Below the pieces are notes generated by a model. It was not told where the DNA came from and made no database searches. It saw only the letters and a program-made list of their open reading frames with translations. Source: Bradyrhizobium daqingense (GTDB lineage Bacteria > Pseudomonadota > Alphaproteobacteria > Rhizobiales > Xanthobacteraceae). From it: a stretch of DNA of 64,000 nt. The position numbers were made by a program, and so were the translations under genes. This document shows, piece after piece, positions 44,216-53,250 of this stretch. The stretch's first letter is position 1. Each line of letters starts with the position of its first letter. The DNA is taken from assembly GCF_021044685.1 (NCBI RefSeq), contig NZ_CP088014.1:7364001-7428000 (forward strand). Direction: 5' to 3'.

Positions 44216-46192
44216 TTGAAAACACTGCAAACAAAGCTCGACGGGGTCGCCGACGCGCGGCCGCTTCAACTGCTCATCGACTCCATCGTGGACTACGCCA
44301 TCTACATGATCGATGTAGATGGCACCGTGCGCAGTTGGAACTCCGGTGCCGAGCGATTGAAGGGCTACTCAGCGGACGAGATCATCGGCAAGTCCTTCTC
44401 ATTGTTTTATCCGCCCGAGGATCGCGCGAAAGAGCTTCCCCAAACAGCGTTGAAAATTGCGGCAGAGACCGGCCGGTTCAGTTCCGAAGGGTGGCGCGTC
44501 CGCAAAGACGGGACCCGCTTTTGGGCGTTAGTCGTCGTGGATGCGATCCGCGACGAGCAAGGTCAGGTGATCGGCTTTGCAAAGGTCACGCGCGACATCA
44601 CAGAACGTCAGCAGGCCCACAACGATCTGCTGGAGAGCGAGCGACGATACCGTCGATTGATCGAGGCTGTTGTCGATTATGCGATTTTTCAGCTGGATCC
44701 TGCCGGCAATATAACCACCTGGAATCCGGGTGCACAGCGCATCAAAGGCTACGATCCGGATGAAATTATCGGTCAGCACTTCAGTCGCTTCTACACGCCT
44801 GAAGATATTCAAACTGGCGTACCGAAACGGGCGCTCGCCGAAGCGGCCAAATTGGGACGCTTCGAGGCTGAAGGTTGGCGAGTGCGAAAGGACAGCAGTC
44901 GCTTTTGGGCGTCAGTTGTCATCGATCGCATCACCGACGAGGCCGGCGAATTGGTTGGGTTTGCAAAAGTAACGCGTGACGTAACCGAGCGAAAGCAGGC
45001 CCAGGACGAACTCCAGCGCACTCAGCAGCAGTTAGCCGCCTCTCAGAAGCTCGAAGCGGTAGGCCAGCTCAGCGGCGGGATCGCGCACGACTTCAATAAT
45101 CTCCTGATGATCGTGCTTGGCAACCTTGAGACCGCGGAGCGGAACAGCCGCGGCCTGACTAACAGCACGAATCTTCAGCGGGCACTCGCCAATGCCAAGC
45201 GGGGCGCGCAGCGTGCCGCAGCACTGACTAGCCGCCTGCTCGCATTCTCCCGTCGGCAAGCGCTGGATCCGCAGCCTATCAATCTGAATATTTTTCTGAA
45301 TGGATTGCAGGAGTTTCTGCAACGTACCCTCGGTGAACGCATCGAAGTTCAAACCGTCGGAAGTGCGGGTCTCTGGTCGATCGAGGCTGATACCAACCAC
45401 CTCGAGTCTGCCATTATCAATCTCGGTATCAACGCACGCGACGCGATGCCGGATGGCGGCAAACTCACGGTCGAGGCTATGAACGTATTAGCTGACGAGG
45501 ACTATTGCCGAGTGAATCCTGAGCTCTCCCCGGGCCATTATGTCATCGTTTGCGTAACAGACACTGGGACCGGGATGACCGCGGACGTCCTCAATCATGC
45601 TTTCGAGCCTTTTTTTACCACGAAAGAGCTCGGGCAAGGGACAGGCCTCGGACTTAGCCAAGTCTATGGTTTCGTAAAGCAGTCGGGTGGGCACGTGAAG
45701 ATCTACAGCGAAGTCGGCCAAGGTACCAGCATCAGAATGTATTTCCCCCGCTACCATGGAGATGCTCGACCCGCCGAGGGTAATGCAGACGAGTTTCGCC
45801 CGGAAGGTGAGAAACTGGAGACGATACTCGTCGTCGAAGATGATACGGACCTGCGTGCATATGTTTCTGAGCTTCTGCGAGATTTAAATTATCGCGTGGT
45901 TGTGGCATCCAGCGCCCAGGCTGCCTTGACCATCCTTCTGCAGGAAGAGCCGAAGGTTGATCTTGTGCTGACGGATGTCGTCATGCCGGGAATCAATGGA
46001 CGGGAGATGGGCCGGCGCGCACAGCAGATCCGCCCAGGCATCAAGATCCTGTACATGACAGGTTACTCGCGAAATGCCGTGGTCCACCAAGGGCGCCTTG
46101 ATGAGGGCGTCGAGCTATTAGAGAAGCCGATCTCTCAGGCAAAACTCGCTTTTCGTGTGCGCGAAATGTTAGACCGGCTTGACCAATACTGA
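44216..46192 (+). CDS. PAS-PAS hybrid sensor histidine kinase with receiver
   Basis: About 658 residues. Two related PAS domains with PAC-like ends (IVDYAIYMIDVDGTVRSWNS and VVDYAIFQLDPAGNITTWNP, each followed by AERLKGY- or AQRIKGY-type and VIGFAKVTRDITER- or LVGFAKVTRDVTER-type motifs). Then HisKA with His in LSGGIAHDFNNLLMIVLGNL, HATPase boxes NLGINARDAMPDGG, DTGTGMT and GQGTGLGLSQVYGFVKQSGG, and a receiver with Asp in DLVLTDVVMPGING. Cytosolic. The duplicated PAS pair with FYPPED/FYTPED is typical of alphaproteobacterial stress or redox kinases. The TTG start is inferred from the promoter position and GGAG at 44201. Confidence 0.88.
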   Translation: MKTLQTKLDGVADARPLQLLIDSIVDYAIYMIDVDGTVRSWNSGAERLKGYSADEIIGKSFSLFYPPEDRAKELPQTALKIAAETGRFSSEGWRVRKDGTRFWALVVVDAIRDEQGQVIGFAKVTRDITERQQAHNDLLESERRYRRLIEAVVDYAIFQLDPAGNITTWNPGAQRIKGYDPDEIIGQHFSRFYTPEDIQTGVPKRALAEAAKLGRFEAEGWRVRKDSSRFWASVVIDRITDEAGELVGFAKVTRDVTERKQAQDELQRTQQQLAASQKLEAVGQLSGGIAHDFNNLLMIVLGNLETAERNSRGLTNSTNLQRALANAKRGAQRAAALTSRLLAFSRRQALDPQPINLNIFLNGLQEFLQRTLGERIEVQTVGSAGLWSIEADTNHLESAIINLGINARDAMPDGGKLTVEAMNVLADEDYCRVNPELSPGHYVIVCVTDTGTGMTADVLNHAFEPFFTTKELGQGTGLGLSQVYGFVKQSGGHVKIYSEVGQGTSIRMYFPRYHGDARPAEGNADEFRPEGEKLETILVVEDDTDLRAYVSELLRDLNYRVVVASSAQAALTILLQEEPKVDLVLTDVVMPGINGREMGRRAQQIRPGIKILYMTGYSRNAVVHQGRLDEGVELLEKPISQAKLAFRVREMLDRLDQY

Positions 46193-46201
46193 ATTGAATT
46201 C

Positions 46202-46384
46202 GCGCCAGCGCAGGCCGTGATCCGGTACACAGGTCAATTCTATTCGCTCTTCTTGTTGGCCAAAGTGCTCCGCGTCGAGAATCTGACGGCGAACTACATG
46301 CTTATCGGCGCCACTATCATCACCGTGCCTCTGTATGTCGTGTTCGTCAGTCTTTCGGACAAGATCGGCCGCCGCAAGGCGTAT
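46202..46384 (+). pseudogene. Internal fragment of an MFS transporter
   Basis: One frame reads APAQAVIRYTGQFYSLFLLA, VENLTANYMLIGATIITVP and VFVSLSDKIGRRKAY, the loop and membrane segments of a metabolite:H+ symporter (MHS subgroup) including the conserved SDKIGRR loop. No start, no further membrane segments, frame lost after about 46384. The 300 bases that follow hold nothing recognisable. Confidence 0.6.
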
Positions 46385-46641
46385 GTCGCTGTGGCCCGAG
46401 TATGCGTGGCCGCACCCCAACTTTTTCGGCGCCCGCGGTCGACCTCAGTCGAAATGCGGAGGCGTACAAAATCGCGCCAATGACGGAGAGAGTGTCAGTC
46501 AATCCCAAATGAAAGATAAAGCATTTTTAAGTTTCTTGGGCGCCAAAACCCGCCATTCGAGCTACGGCCGAACACAACTGTCTGCGGCATGCTCGAGCAT
46601 TTCTCTAAGACAGAGGCCGTTAGAATGACCTATGAAAAGAA

Positions 46642-46660
46642 CGAGGGCCGATGGCCCTCG
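46642..46660 (-). terminator. Terminator of the truncated mmsA
   Basis: CGAGGGCC (46642-46649) pairs with GGCCCTCG (46653-46660) over a three-base loop. On the minus strand it is followed by TTCTTTTC and lies 40 bp after the mmsA stop. Confidence 0.7.
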
Positions 46661-46699
46661 CAGTCTGGGAGAACAGACAAAAGCAGTATCCGGCAGCCG

Positions 46700-47701
46700 T
46701 CATGACATGGTCGGCATGACGAATTCGGCACCGGCCCGTATTCCGGTTGGCCAGCGGCTTGTCACTGTCTTCATTCGCGTGTTGAAGCGGACGCCTTCCG
46801 GTCCATGCATGTGATGATCGCCGAAGATCGACGCTTTCCATCCACCGAAGGAGTGGAAGGCCATCGGCACCGGAATCGGAACGTTGATGCCGACCATGCC
46901 GACCTTGATCTGGTGAGCAAATTCACGAGCAGCATCGCCGTCACGTGTGAAGATCGATGTCCCGTTGCCGAACTCGTGCTCATTGATCAGCCGCGCGGCC
47001 GTCGCATAATCCGGTGCTCGCACGACCGAGAGCACTGGCCCGAAGATCTCCTCCTTGTAGATCTTCATGCTCGGCTTGACGTGATCGAACAAAGTCCCGC
47101 CCAGGAAGAAGCCGTCTTCGTAGCCCTGCATTTTGAATTTGCGTCCGTCGACGAGCAACTTCGCGCCGTCCGCAACGCCCGCATCGATGTAGCTTCGGAC
47201 CTTGTCCAGATGCTGCTTCGTGACGATAGGACCCATCTCGGCCTCGGGATCGGTACCCGGCCCGACCTTCAGGCCTCGAACCTTCGGCTCCAAGGCTGAG
47301 ATCAGCTTGTCCGCGGTCCCCTCGCCGACCGGTACGGCAACAGAAATCGCCATGCAGCGTTCGCCGGCGGAGCCGTAAGCGGCACCCATCAGTGCATCAA
47401 CCGCCTGATCCATGTCGGCATCGGGCATCACGATCATGTGGTTCTTGGCGCCGCCGAGAGCCTGACAGCGTTTTCCGGTATTCGCGGCGGTCGAATAGAT
47501 GTACTGCGCAATGGGCGTGGACCCTACGAAGCTGACCGCCGAGACGTTCGGATGATGCAGTAGCGCGTCGACGGCTTCCTTATCACCCTGCACCACGTTG
47601 AAGACGCCATCCGGCAGGCCGGCTTCCTTCAGCCATTCCGCCATGATTAGCGAAGCGGATGGATCACGTTCCGACGGCTTCAGGATGAAGGTGTTTCCGC
47701 A
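46700..47701 (-). pseudogene. mmsA: Methylmalonate-semialdehyde dehydrogenase, 5'-truncated
   Basis: The retained 334 codons match the C-terminal two thirds of CoA-acylating MmsA/Iol[38 protein letters not shown], the catalytic Cys region [32 protein letters not shown] and the tail GEVRF-like [19 protein letters not shown]. The first roughly 165 residues, including start and promoter, are gone: at 47700 the frame runs into the reverse complement of an ABC-transporter gene. The enzyme converts malonate or methylmalonate semialdehyde to acetyl- or propionyl-CoA in valine or inositol breakdown, but this copy should be dead. Confidence 0.85.
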
Positions 47702-48161
47702 GGGGGCTCCGCTTGAACTGTTCGAGCAGCCTCGTACGGGCTTTGTGGCCGGCTTCCTCGGGTCTCCGTCGATCAACCTCGTCCCGGCGACCCTCAAGAC
47801 AAGCGGCGGCTGCGCCGCAGTTGTGTTTCAGTCCGGCGGTGCGCTGACGCTTCCGAATGCAAGAGCCAAATTGCGGACAGGTGCGGATGGCCAAGAAGTT
47901 CTGGTGGGCATTCGACCCCAGCACTTCAGCCGGGCTGGCGGCGGACCTCCGCGCGACGGGGTGGTCTCCTATTCGGCCGTCGTCGACCTCATTCAGCCGA
48001 CGGGGACCCGTACATTCACCACCATCAAGATCGGCGGCGTCGATGCGGTCGCGGAGTTGCAGGCTCATGACGTCAGCAGCCATGGCGAGCGGATCAACCT
48101 CGCCATCGACCTCAATCGCGTGGTGCTGATCGATCCGGCCAGCGGCCTGGTCATCTCGTAA
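47700..48161 (+). pseudogene. ABC sugar-transporter ATPase (UgpC/MsmK type), C-terminal part only
   Basis: The frame [32 protein letters not shown] and the OB/TOBE-domain part (EVLVGIRPQHFS ... VVDLIQPTGTRTFTTIKIGG) match the last 150 residues of carbohydrate-importer ATPases. Walker A, Q-loop, signature and Walker B would lie upstream and are missing. It meets the truncated mmsA head to head at the shared bases CCGCAG (47697-47702). It ends 34 bp before the lactonase gene and may once have been part of that sugar operon. Confidence 0.8.
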
Positions 48162-48195
48162 CGAGCGCCGGCAATCTGGAGAACGGGAGGAAAAA

Positions 48196-49086
48196 ATGGC
48201 GTCGAGACTGTTTGCCACCGGAATTGGAGCTCCGGAGGGGCCGGTGTGCCTGCCCGATGGATCGATGTATGTGACCGAAATGTCCGCGTCGACCCTTTGC
48301 ATCACACGGCTTGACTCTCGCGGCAATCGCAGGGTGATCCGGACGACTGGCGGGCGTCCGAACGGGTTGACGACTGATGGCCACGGCCGGATCTGGATCG
48401 CGGAAGCAGGCCTCCGGGCGCTGATCTGCATCGACGACGGCGGAAACGAGATCCGGCGCATGCAGGGCGAAGGTACGGACCGCTTTCTATTTCCGAACGA
48501 TCTTTGCTTCGGCCCGAACGGACTGCTCTACCTGACCGACTCCGGCATGGCGGCCGAAGATTTCATCAACGGCCAGGCCTTCGTCGACGGCTATATGGAC
48601 CTTGATTGGGACGGCCGTGTGTATGAGATCGATCCGGCGGCCATGAAGGTGCTACGCGTGCTCGATCGGAAGATCCGCTTCACCAACGGCATTGCTTTCG
48701 GCTCCGACAATCACCTCTATGCCAACGCGTCCTTCACCGGCGAGATCTACCGATATGACGTGCTCGGCGAAGCCTCGCCTAGACGCGAGGTCTTCGGCAA
48801 CGTCCTGCAACCGAATGCCAATCCCGATTTCAAAGGTCCGGACGGGATGGCCTTCGGCACGGATGGCCGCCTCTATTGCACGGTCTACAACCAGAAGAAC
48901 GTCAGGGTGCTGGACCGACGGGGTGAAGTCGTCGACCGGCTGATCCTGGATGGGCCGCAGCCGACGAATTGTGCCTTCACGCTCGAGGGCAAGAAGCTAC
49001 GCGTGACTGAAGTCGGCAAGGGGCAAGTCGAAGAGATCGATATGCCCTGCGAGGGCCTGCCGCTGCATCTGCCGAAGTTCGCCTGA
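48196..49086 (+). CDS. SMP-30/gluconolactonase-family hydrolase
   Basis: 296 residues forming a six-bladed propeller. Metal-ligand positions are seen as Glu in GAPEGPVCLPDG (about residue 14), Asn in GRPNGLTTDG and RFTNGIAFGS, and Asp in GPDGMAFGTDGRL. The family hydrolyses sugar lactones to aldonic acids. GGAGG lies six bases before ATG 48196. It converges with the TRAP permease of the sugar cassette, and with the SDR it would form an oxidation-then-lactone-opening pair. Substrate not deducible. Confidence 0.87.
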   Translation: MASRLFATGIGAPEGPVCLPDGSMYVTEMSASTLCITRLDSRGNRRVIRTTGGRPNGLTTDGHGRIWIAEAGLRALICIDDGGNEIRRMQGEGTDRFLFPNDLCFGPNGLLYLTDSGMAAEDFINGQAFVDGYMDLDWDGRVYEIDPAAMKVLRVLDRKIRFTNGIAFGSDNHLYANASFTGEIYRYDVLGEASPRREVFGNVLQPNANPDFKGPDGMAFGTDGRLYCTVYNQKNVRVLDRRGEVVDRLILDGPQPTNCAFTLEGKKLRVTEVGKGQVEEIDMPCEGLPLHLPKFA

Positions 49087-49131
49087 CGAGGTGCCTCGCG
49101 GTTTTGTCCCGCAAGGCGTCCCGCAGATGCG

Positions 49132-51024
49132 TCAAAGGAAGCCGATCGATAGCCAGGGCACGGCCGCGACGATCAGCGTGCCGATCAAAAGCGCGATCAT
49201 GTAGCCCACGATCGGCTTCATGCCCTCGTCCGGGTTGATGCGGCTGATGGCGCAAGCCGCGTAGTAGCCGACGCCGAACGGTGGCGCGAACAGGCCGATG
49301 CCCATCGCGAGAACGACCACCATCGCGTAGTGGACATCGTGCACCCCGACCTGCCGCGCGATCGGGAACAGGAGCGGGCCGAACAAGACGATGGCCGGGA
49401 TCCCTTCCAGAACGCTGCCCAGGATCACGAAGGTCACGATCGTCACGGCAAGGAAGACAGGTACTCCGCCGGGAAGGCTGGTCATGAACTTTGCAAGAGA
49501 GGCAGAAAATCCCGACTGGGTCAGCGCCCAGGCCATGCCCGTCGCCGCGCCGATGATGAGCAGGATCGCCCCCGACAGCGAAGCCGTCTCGACCAGCATC
49601 GGATAGATGCGGCGCCAGTCGAACTGCCGATAGATGAAGAGTCCCGCACAGGCCGAGTACAGGATCCCGATGGTCGAGACCTCCGTTGCCGTCGCAACGC
49701 CTTCGACGACGGCGGTCCGGATCACGAATGGCAGCGCGATGGCCGGTATCGCGATCACAAAGGCGCGGCCAATCTGCCGCCCCGTCGCCCGTTTGACGTG
49801 AGACAGGTCCTCGCGGCGGTATCGCCACCACACCACGGCCGCGAGCATGATCGCGAGCACCACGCCCGGAAGCAACCCGCCGGTGAACAGCGCCGAGATC
49901 GACACACCGGTCACCGAGCCGATCGTGATCAGAACGAGTGACGGGGGAATCGTCTCGGTCTGCGCCCCCGTCGCGGCCAGGAGCGCAACGAGATCGCCGG
50001 GCTTGGCCCCACGCTGCCGCATCTCGGGAAACAGCACTGGAGCCACCGCAGCCATGTCCGCCGCCTTGGAGCCGGAGATGCCTGAGACCAGATACATCGC
50101 CCCGACCAGCACGTAGTGCAGTCCGCCACGCACGTGGCCCAAAAGGCTTGCCAGGAAGCTGACCATGGCGCGCGCCATGCCCGTCATCTCGATCAGAAGG
50201 CCGAGAAAGACGAAGAGAGGCACGGCAAGCAGGATCAAGTGGCTCATGCCCTCGTCCATTCGTCCGATCATCACGACGTCGGGCGTGCTGGTTGTCAGGG
50301 CGAGATAGCCGACCGTGGCGAGGCCAAATGCAAACGCGATCGGCACGGCCGCAAAGACCATCGCGCCGACCACGAAAACGAAGAAGATCAGAAGATTCAG
50401 ATTGCCAAGTGCCTTCAAGACCGGCGCCAGCAGAATGAACGTTCCGATGATGCCTGCGACGATCGCCAGGGAGGCCAGCAAGCTGCGCAGGCTCGCGATG
50501 CGGATGAGCCGGAGGACGGCTGCGATCAGCATCAGCCCGATGCCGATCGGCAGCGCTGCCGCACGCCAGGTGTTGACGATCTCGAGCGCCGGAGTGGTGA
50601 CGAAGGCCTCGTCGGCGGCGAATTCATAGGCCGGCCAAACGACGAGCACGAGAAATGCCAGCGACGCCGCGGCCGCTATGACATCCAGGAACGCGCGGAG
50701 CTCCGCACTGAGCACGCCGACGATGGCGGTCATCCGCATGTGCTCGCCGCGCTGGAACGCAATCACAGACCCGAGCATGGCGAGCCAGAGGAAGAGAATG
50801 CCGGCAAGCTCGTCGGACCAGACGATCGGCGAGCGGAATACGTATCTGCCCACGATGCCCGCGGACAGCACCACGATCTCCGCCAGCACGAGCAAGGCCG
50901 CCGGGACTGCGACAGCGTGGCCAAGCACCATGTTCGCTGTCACCACCCATCGGCGCGAATTCGCTTGAGATCTGCCGGCCGCGAGCCCGGTATCCACATG
51001 CGGCGTATGGCTCACGCTGGTCAT
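49132..51024 (-). CDS. TRAP transporter fused permease (DctQ-DctM)
   Basis: 630 residues. N-terminal about 170 residues with four membrane segments are the small DctQ subunit (VVLSAGIVGRYVFRSPIVWS, DELAGILFLWLAMLGSVIA). From about 190 the large DctM subunit follows with about 12 segments (PLFVFLGLLIEMTGMARAMV, GISGSKAADMAAVAPVLFPE, GATGAQTETIPPS-like AATGAQTETIPPSLVLITIG). It imports an organic acid or sugar acid with Na+ or H+. Fusion of Q and M is a known variant. It overlaps dctP by four bases and is the last gene of the operon. Confidence 0.92.
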   Translation of the reverse strand: MTSVSHTPHVDTGLAAGRSQANSRRWVVTANMVLGHAVAVPAALLVLAEIVVLSAGIVGRYVFRSPIVWSDELAGILFLWLAMLGSVIAFQRGEHMRMTAIVGVLSAELRAFLDVIAAAASLAFLVLVVWPAYEFAADEAFVTTPALEIVNTWRAAALPIGIGLMLIAAVLRLIRIASLRSLLASLAIVAGIIGTFILLAPVLKALGNLNLLIFFVFVVGAMVFAAVPIAFAFGLATVGYLALTTSTPDVVMIGRMDEGMSHLILLAVPLFVFLGLLIEMTGMARAMVSFLASLLGHVRGGLHYVLVGAMYLVSGISGSKAADMAAVAPVLFPEMRQRGAKPGDLVALLAATGAQTETIPPSLVLITIGSVTGVSISALFTGGLLPGVVLAIMLAAVVWWRYRREDLSHVKRATGRQIGRAFVIAIPAIALPFVIRTAVVEGVATATEVSTIGILYSACAGLFIYRQFDWRRIYPMLVETASLSGAILLIIGAATGMAWALTQSGFSASLAKFMTSLPGGVPVFLAVTIVTFVILGSVLEGIPAIVLFGPLLFPIARQVGVHDVHYAMVVVLAMGIGLFAPPFGVGYYAACAISRINPDEGMKPIVGYMIALLIGTLIVAAVPWLSIGFL

Positions 51025-52046
51025 GATAGCTGGCCCGCGGCTTTTTCAAGGTGAGACCATGCCTCCTCGCCAAACTTGCCCTTCCAGTCGGCGTAAAAGC
51101 TGGTCTTAGACAGCGCCTGGCGGAAAGCGGCACGATCGACGTCGATGAACTTGAGACCTTTGGTCGACAGATCGGCGCGCAGGGACTGGCTGAGCTTTGC
51201 GATGTCTGCCCGCTGATCGACCGCGGAGCGATCGAGCTCGCGCGTCACGATCTCCTGCACATCCTTGGGCAGGCGCTCGAAGGCGCGCTTGTTGCCCAGA
51301 ATCCAGTAGCCATCCCAGACGTGCCCGGTGAGGCTACACGTGCTCTGCACTTCGTAAAGACGCGCGGTCGCGATGATCGGCAACGGATTCTCCTGGCCGT
51401 CGACGACCTTGGTCTGCAACGCGGAATAGACCTCGTTGAAGTTGATCGGCGTCGGCCCGGCGCCGAGCGCCTTGAAGAGCGAGGTGAGCAGCGGCGCGGG
51501 CGGAACGCGGATCTGGAAATTCTTCAGATCATCCGGCGTCCGGACCTCGCGGCCCGACGAGGTCACCTGACGAAAGCCGTTGTCCCAGGCCTTCGAAACC
51601 GCCATGATTGGCGTCTTGGCGATTTGCGCCCGGATGTAAGTGCCGAGGTCGCCGTCCATCGCCTTCCATACGCTGTCGTAGTCGGCGAATGCGAAGCCGG
51701 TGTTCACAATGCCTGCGCTAGGTACGAGGGTGGCAAGAATCGAGGACGATTGGTTGAAGAACTCGACGCCGCCGCTGCGAACTTGGGTCAAAAGCTCGGT
51801 GTCGGAGCCGAGCTGGTTGGCCGGAAATAGCCTGATCTCCAGCCGACCGCTCGTCGCTTCGCGGATACGGTCGATCGCCTCTTGCGCCCGGATATTCACC
51901 GGATGCGTTGGGTCCTGTCCGGTCGCGAACTTGTAGACGAACTCGGCGGCAGACGCCGGGCGGGTGAGAATCCCGCAGAGAGGAACGGTGGTGGCGGCCA
52001 TCAACAGCGAACGGCGACTGATGCTTCCGGGCTTCGATGCAGTCAT
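51021..52046 (-). CDS. TRAP transporter substrate-binding protein (DctP family)
   Basis: 341 residues with a twin-arginine-like export signal (ISRRSLLMAATTVPLCGILT, cleavage after RPASAAE). The DctP fold has KFATGQDPTHPVNIRAQEAI, LEIRLFPANQLGSDTELLTQ and the family signature around GREVRTPDDLKNFQIRVP; the conserved Arg in RVP contacts the ligand carboxylate. This suggests an acidic ligand. AGGAGGAAAAC directly before the ATG at 52046 sets the start. Confidence 0.92.
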   Translation of the reverse strand: MTASKPGSISRRSLLMAATTVPLCGILTRPASAAEFVYKFATGQDPTHPVNIRAQEAIDRIREATSGRLEIRLFPANQLGSDTELLTQVRSGGVEFFNQSSSILATLVPSAGIVNTGFAFADYDSVWKAMDGDLGTYIRAQIAKTPIMAVSKAWDNGFRQVTSSGREVRTPDDLKNFQIRVPPAPLLTSLFKALGAGPTPINFNEVYSALQTKVVDGQENPLPIIATARLYEVQSTCSLTGHVWDGYWILGNKRAFERLPKDVQEIVTRELDRSAVDQRADIAKLSQSLRADLSTKGLKFIDVDRAAFRQALSKTSFYADWKGKFGEEAWSHLEKAAGQLS

Positions 52047-52239
52047 GTTTTCCTCCTGGTCCTTCATTGACGTTGCTGCCCGTTGCATCAGCGCAGGCTG
52101 ACGTGCAGCTTTCCGGGTTCTTCGCTTGCCGGCTCTCGACCACCGGCATTTGGGCAGGAGCAATCACTCGCCGCCGCAACATGCGACGGGCGTAGCTCCT
52201 CACCTGGGCTTGGCTAAGTTGGCGCTTAGCGCCGGTACA

Positions 52240-53250
52240 CTAAAGCCACCGCTTGATCTGCCGTGCGACCTCTGCGGTGGAAATCCCGTAGCGGTCGTGC
52301 AGGGTCGGAAGTGCGCCGGCGTCAAGAAACTCGTCCGGCAATGCGATCTGGCGGAAGGGCGGATGGACGCCGGAACGCATCAGAAGCGCGGCAGCCGCCT
52401 CGCCGAGACCGCCAATCGTTGTGTGGTTTTCGGCAACGACGACCAGGCGGCCCGACTTGCCGGCTTCACGCAAGATCGTCTCGGTATCGAGCGGCTTGAT
52501 GGTTGGAACATGCAGCACCGCAATATCGATGCTGTCGTCTTTCAAGGTCTGTACGGCTTCGAGCGCGCGCATGGTCATGATGCCGGATGAGATGACCAGG
52601 GCGTCCTTCCCGTCGCGGATCAGCTTGGCCTTGCCGAGCTCGAATTTGTAGTCGTACTCGTCCAGAACGACCGGCACCTGGCCGCGCAGCAGGCGGGTGT
52701 AGACTGGCCCCTGATGCGCCGCGATGGCAGGCACCAACTGCTCGATCTCGTGGGCATCGCAGGGATCGATGACCGTCATATTTGGCATGGCACGAAATAG
52801 CGCGAGATCCTCTGCGGCCTGGTGACTCGGGCCGTAGCCCGAGGTCAGGCCGGGCAAAGCACAAACGATCTTCACGTTGCGGTCTTCCTCCGCAATCGTC
52901 TGGTGAATGAAATCGTAAGCCCGCCGAGACGCGAACACCGCGTAAGTGGTCGCGAAAGGCATGAAGCCTTCGGCAGCGAGGCCGGAGGCGGCGCCGAACA
53001 GAAGCTGCTCGGCCATGCCCATCTGGTAATAGCGGTCCGGGAACTCCTTTGCGAAGATGTACATGTCGGTGTATTTGCCGAGATCGGCCGTCATGCCGAC
53101 CACCTCAGGGCGGTGGCGCGCGAGTTCGACGAGCGCGTGTCCGAACGGCCCCGGTCTGGTCTTCTGCCCCTCGGCTGCGATCGATGCGATCATCGCTGAG
53201 GTGGTCAGGCGCGGCTTGCCCGGCTGCGGTGCTGATCTGACGGTCTTCAT
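52240..53250 (-). CDS. Split transketolase, C-terminal (small) subunit
   Basis: 336 residues carrying the pyrimidine-binding and C-terminal transketolase domains: MTADLGKYTDMYIFAKEFPD, the conserved YYQMGMAEQLLFGAASGLA with the catalytic Glu, TSGYGPSHQAAEDLALFRA and a C-terminal domain with VVAENHTTIGGLGEA. GGAGG before ATG 53250 and a four-base overlap with the N-terminal subunit show coupled translation. It needs the partner subunit to bind thiamine diphosphate. It lies 193 bp ahead of dctP. Confidence 0.9.
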   Translation of the reverse strand: MKTVRSAPQPGKPRLTTSAMIASIAAEGQKTRPGPFGHALVELARHRPEVVGMTADLGKYTDMYIFAKEFPDRYYQMGMAEQLLFGAASGLAAEGFMPFATTYAVFASRRAYDFIHQTIAEEDRNVKIVCALPGLTSGYGPSHQAAEDLALFRAMPNMTVIDPCDAHEIEQLVPAIAAHQGPVYTRLLRGQVPVVLDEYDYKFELGKAKLIRDGKDALVISSGIMTMRALEAVQTLKDDSIDIAVLHVPTIKPLDTETILREAGKSGRLVVVAENHTTIGGLGEAAAALLMRSGVHPPFRQIALPDEFLDAGALPTLHDRYGISTAEVARQIKRWL

